DNA from: an uncultured Pseudomonadales bacterium
GTDB lineage: Bacteria; Pseudomonadota; Gammaproteobacteria; Pseudomonadales; Azotimanducaceae
Direction: 5' to 3'
Length of the DNA stretch: 64,000 nucleotides
Assembly (NCBI GenBank): GCA_958295875.1
Contig: OY282379.1
Location: 558,001-622,000 of the forward strand
Shown: positions 62,737-64,000 of the stretch, one piece after another
How positions within the stretch are numbered: the stretch's first letter is position 1
How the letters are laid out: every line of letters begins with the position of its first letter
The notes under the pieces: model-generated
What the model was told of the DNA's origin: nothing
Databases searched by the model: none
Seen by the model: the letters and a program-made list of their open reading frames with translations, nothing else
Program-made: the position numbers and the translations under genes

Positions 62737-64000
62737 GGGCATGGGTGTTGGGTTTGCTGGCCTGCGTTGCCGGCCTCGCATACGCCGAGCCAGCGGGGGA
62801 CGCGCCGGCCAGCGGTGACGCGAGCCCGACGCTGGAAGAGCAGACGTTGGAAGAGATCGTGGTGGTCGCGGACGGTTCCGTGCGCCCGCGCCAAGGCGGC
62901 TTTGGCAGCGTCGGCGTGGTGGACGGCGAGGCGCTCACCCTGCTGCGCCCCAACCATCCGAGCGAAGCGCTCGCCCGCGTGCCCGGCGTGTGGGTGGCGC
63001 GCGGCTCTGGGCAAGAACACCTGATGGCCATCCGCTCCGGCGTGTTCGCGGGGCCAGGCGCCTGCGGCGAGTTCCTCTACTTGGAGCACGGCGTGCCCAT
63101 CCGCCCGGCGGGTTTCTGCAACATCAACAACCTGTTCGAGTTGAACATCGAAGGCGCCGCGGCAGTGGAGGTGGTGCGCGGGCCGGCCAGCGCCTTGTTC
63201 GGCGGCAATGCCTTGAACGGCGTGGTGAACGTGGTGCCGCGCAGCGGGCCACAGCCTTGGCGCATCAGCGCCGAGGCCGGGCCACACGGCTACGCGCAGG
63301 CGCGCGTCGGCGGCGGCGCAGGGCCGCTGCGCCTAGACGTCCATTCCACCACCACCGATGGTTGGCGCGACGACACGGGCTACGGGCAGCAAAAGCTCAA
63401 CCTAGCCCTCGACAGCGCGCGCGGCGAGTGGCAGGGCGCCACCTTCTTCTCCGCAACGCTGCTCAATCAGGAGACAGGCGGCTACGTGCGCGGCTACCGC
63501 GCCTACGAAGACAGCAACCTGCGGGACTCCAACCCCAACCCAGAGGCTTATCGAGACGCCTGGTCCGCGCGCCTCGTAAGCGAATGGTCCCTGCAACGCG
63601 ATGGGCGGCGGCTGGTGCTCACGCCGTATCTGCGACGTTCCAACATGGCCTTCCTGCAGCACTTCCTGCCCGGCAAGCCGTTGGAGACCAACGCCCAGAC
63701 CAGCGGCGGCGCGCTGGCGCGGCTCGGCGGCGTGAACGGCGCGCTCGTCTGGGAAGTGGGAGCGCAAGCCGAGTACATGCAGGGTTGGCTGCGCCAAGTG
63801 CAGGATGGCGCCACTGTGGGCTCCAGGTTTCTCGTTGCCACCCGGCCGCCGGGCAAACACTATGACTACGCCGTGGACAGTGTGCTGGCCGCCGCGTTTC
63901 ACGACCTGCGGTGGACGTTCTCGCCGCGCGGCACGCTGGTGCATAGCTTGCGCGTGGAGCGCTTGAGCTACGGCTATGACAACCGCTGGCTGGTGGGCAA
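62733..64000 (+). CDS. TonB-dependent receptor, 5' part (continues past window end)
   Basis: ATG 62733 overlaps the ybbP stop (ATGA). The signal peptide (MRAWVLGLLACVAGLAYA) is followed by an Ala/Gly/Asp linker and a TonB-box-like segment EEIVVVAD. The plug domain has PSEALARVPGVWVARGSGQEHLMAIRSGV, ACGEFLYLEHGVPIRPAG, and VEVVRGPASALFGGNALNGVVNVV. The barrel then begins, and 422 codons are visible with no stop. It should import a large or scarce nutrient (siderophore, carbohydrate or similar). A receptor translationally coupled to a YbbP permease is unusual. The end of the gene is outside the window. Confidence 0.9.
   Translation, partial: MRAWVLGLLACVAGLAYAEPAGDAPASGDASPTLEEQTLEEIVVVADGSVRPRQGGFGSVGVVDGEALTLLRPNHPSEALARVPGVWVARGSGQEHLMAIRSGVFAGPGACGEFLYLEHGVPIRPAGFCNINNLFELNIEGAAAVEVVRGPASALFGGNALNGVVNVVPRSGPQPWRISAEAGPHGYAQARVGGGAGPLRLDVHSTTTDGWRDDTGYGQQKLNLALDSARGEWQGATFFSATLLNQETGGYVRGYRAYEDSNLRDSNPNPEAYRDAWSARLVSEWSLQRDGRRLVLTPYLRRSNMAFLQHFLPGKPLETNAQTSGGALARLGGVNGALVWEVGAQAEYMQGWLRQVQDGATVGSRFLVATRPPGKHYDYAVDSVLAAAFHDLRWTFSPRGTLVHSLRVERLSYGYDNRWLVG

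Overview
The window is a high-GC, densely coded stretch of chromosome from what looks like an uncultured gammaproteobacterium. The evidence is the divergent tesA / ybbA-ybbP arrangement, lepB, prc, bolA, yaaA, terC, a DUF1244 gene, a TonB-dependent receptor, a TRAP carrier and an RND pump. The aerobic secondary-metabolism flavour (quinoprotein, CoA-transferase, enoyl-CoA hydratase, LLM flavin oxidoreductase, MaoC-like proteins, carboxylesterase) would suit a marine or host-associated heterotroph. That placement is inference. I see no tRNA, rRNA, CRISPR array or intact insertion sequence.

Layout. 0.3-4.5 kb: two related exported proteins of unknown function, convergent with a DUF6152-quinoprotein pair. 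4.6-7.6 kb: DUF72 and DUF2628 genes, then a two-gene operon whose second gene is a UGSC-family selenoprotein interrupted by an in-frame TGA. 7.8-10.5 kb: accessory genes, including an ImmA/IrrE-like protein whose catalytic motif appears lost. 10.9-16.8 kb: cupin, GT2-GtrA fusion, CoA-transferase, serine hydrolase, enoyl-CoA hydratase. 16.9-18.8 kb: phosphomevalonate kinase and diphosphomevalonate decarboxylase. 19.8-23.6 kb: a minus-strand operon of a second selenoprotein (peroxiredoxin-like, Sec-x-x-Cys), an LLM oxidoreductase, two tandem MaoC-like paralogues and SprT. The paralogues arose by a segmental duplication that also left a decayed copy of the LLM 3' end. 23.7-26.7 kb: TRAP transporter. 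27.0-31.5 kb: transhydrogenase pntAA-AB-B and an MFS carrier. 31.5-39.1 kb: RND pump and aconitase. 39.2-43.1 kb: small genes, then thrS behind what reads as a ribosome-mediated attenuator with a threonine-rich leader peptide. 43.2-53.8 kb: carboxylesterase, SDR, prc, a DUF4143 ATPase, DUF2332, an M9 collagenase-like protease, lepB. 54.1-58.2 kb: an orphan DNA methyltransferase of atypical base composition, DUF1244, terC, yaaA and a frameshifted remnant of another methyltransferase. 58.3-64.0 kb: bolA, tesA-type esterase, an ABC exporter pair and a TonB receptor that runs off the window.

The most notable signals are the two UGA-encoded selenocysteines, each followed at 17-19 nt by a hairpin with a 3-nt GU-first loop, and the thrS leader. 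In the leader, promoter, leader peptide with four Thr codons, alternating GCCGCC/GGCGGC elements and an intrinsic terminator are packed into about 175 bp upstream of a threonyl-tRNA synthetase that lacks the N-terminal TGS domain.
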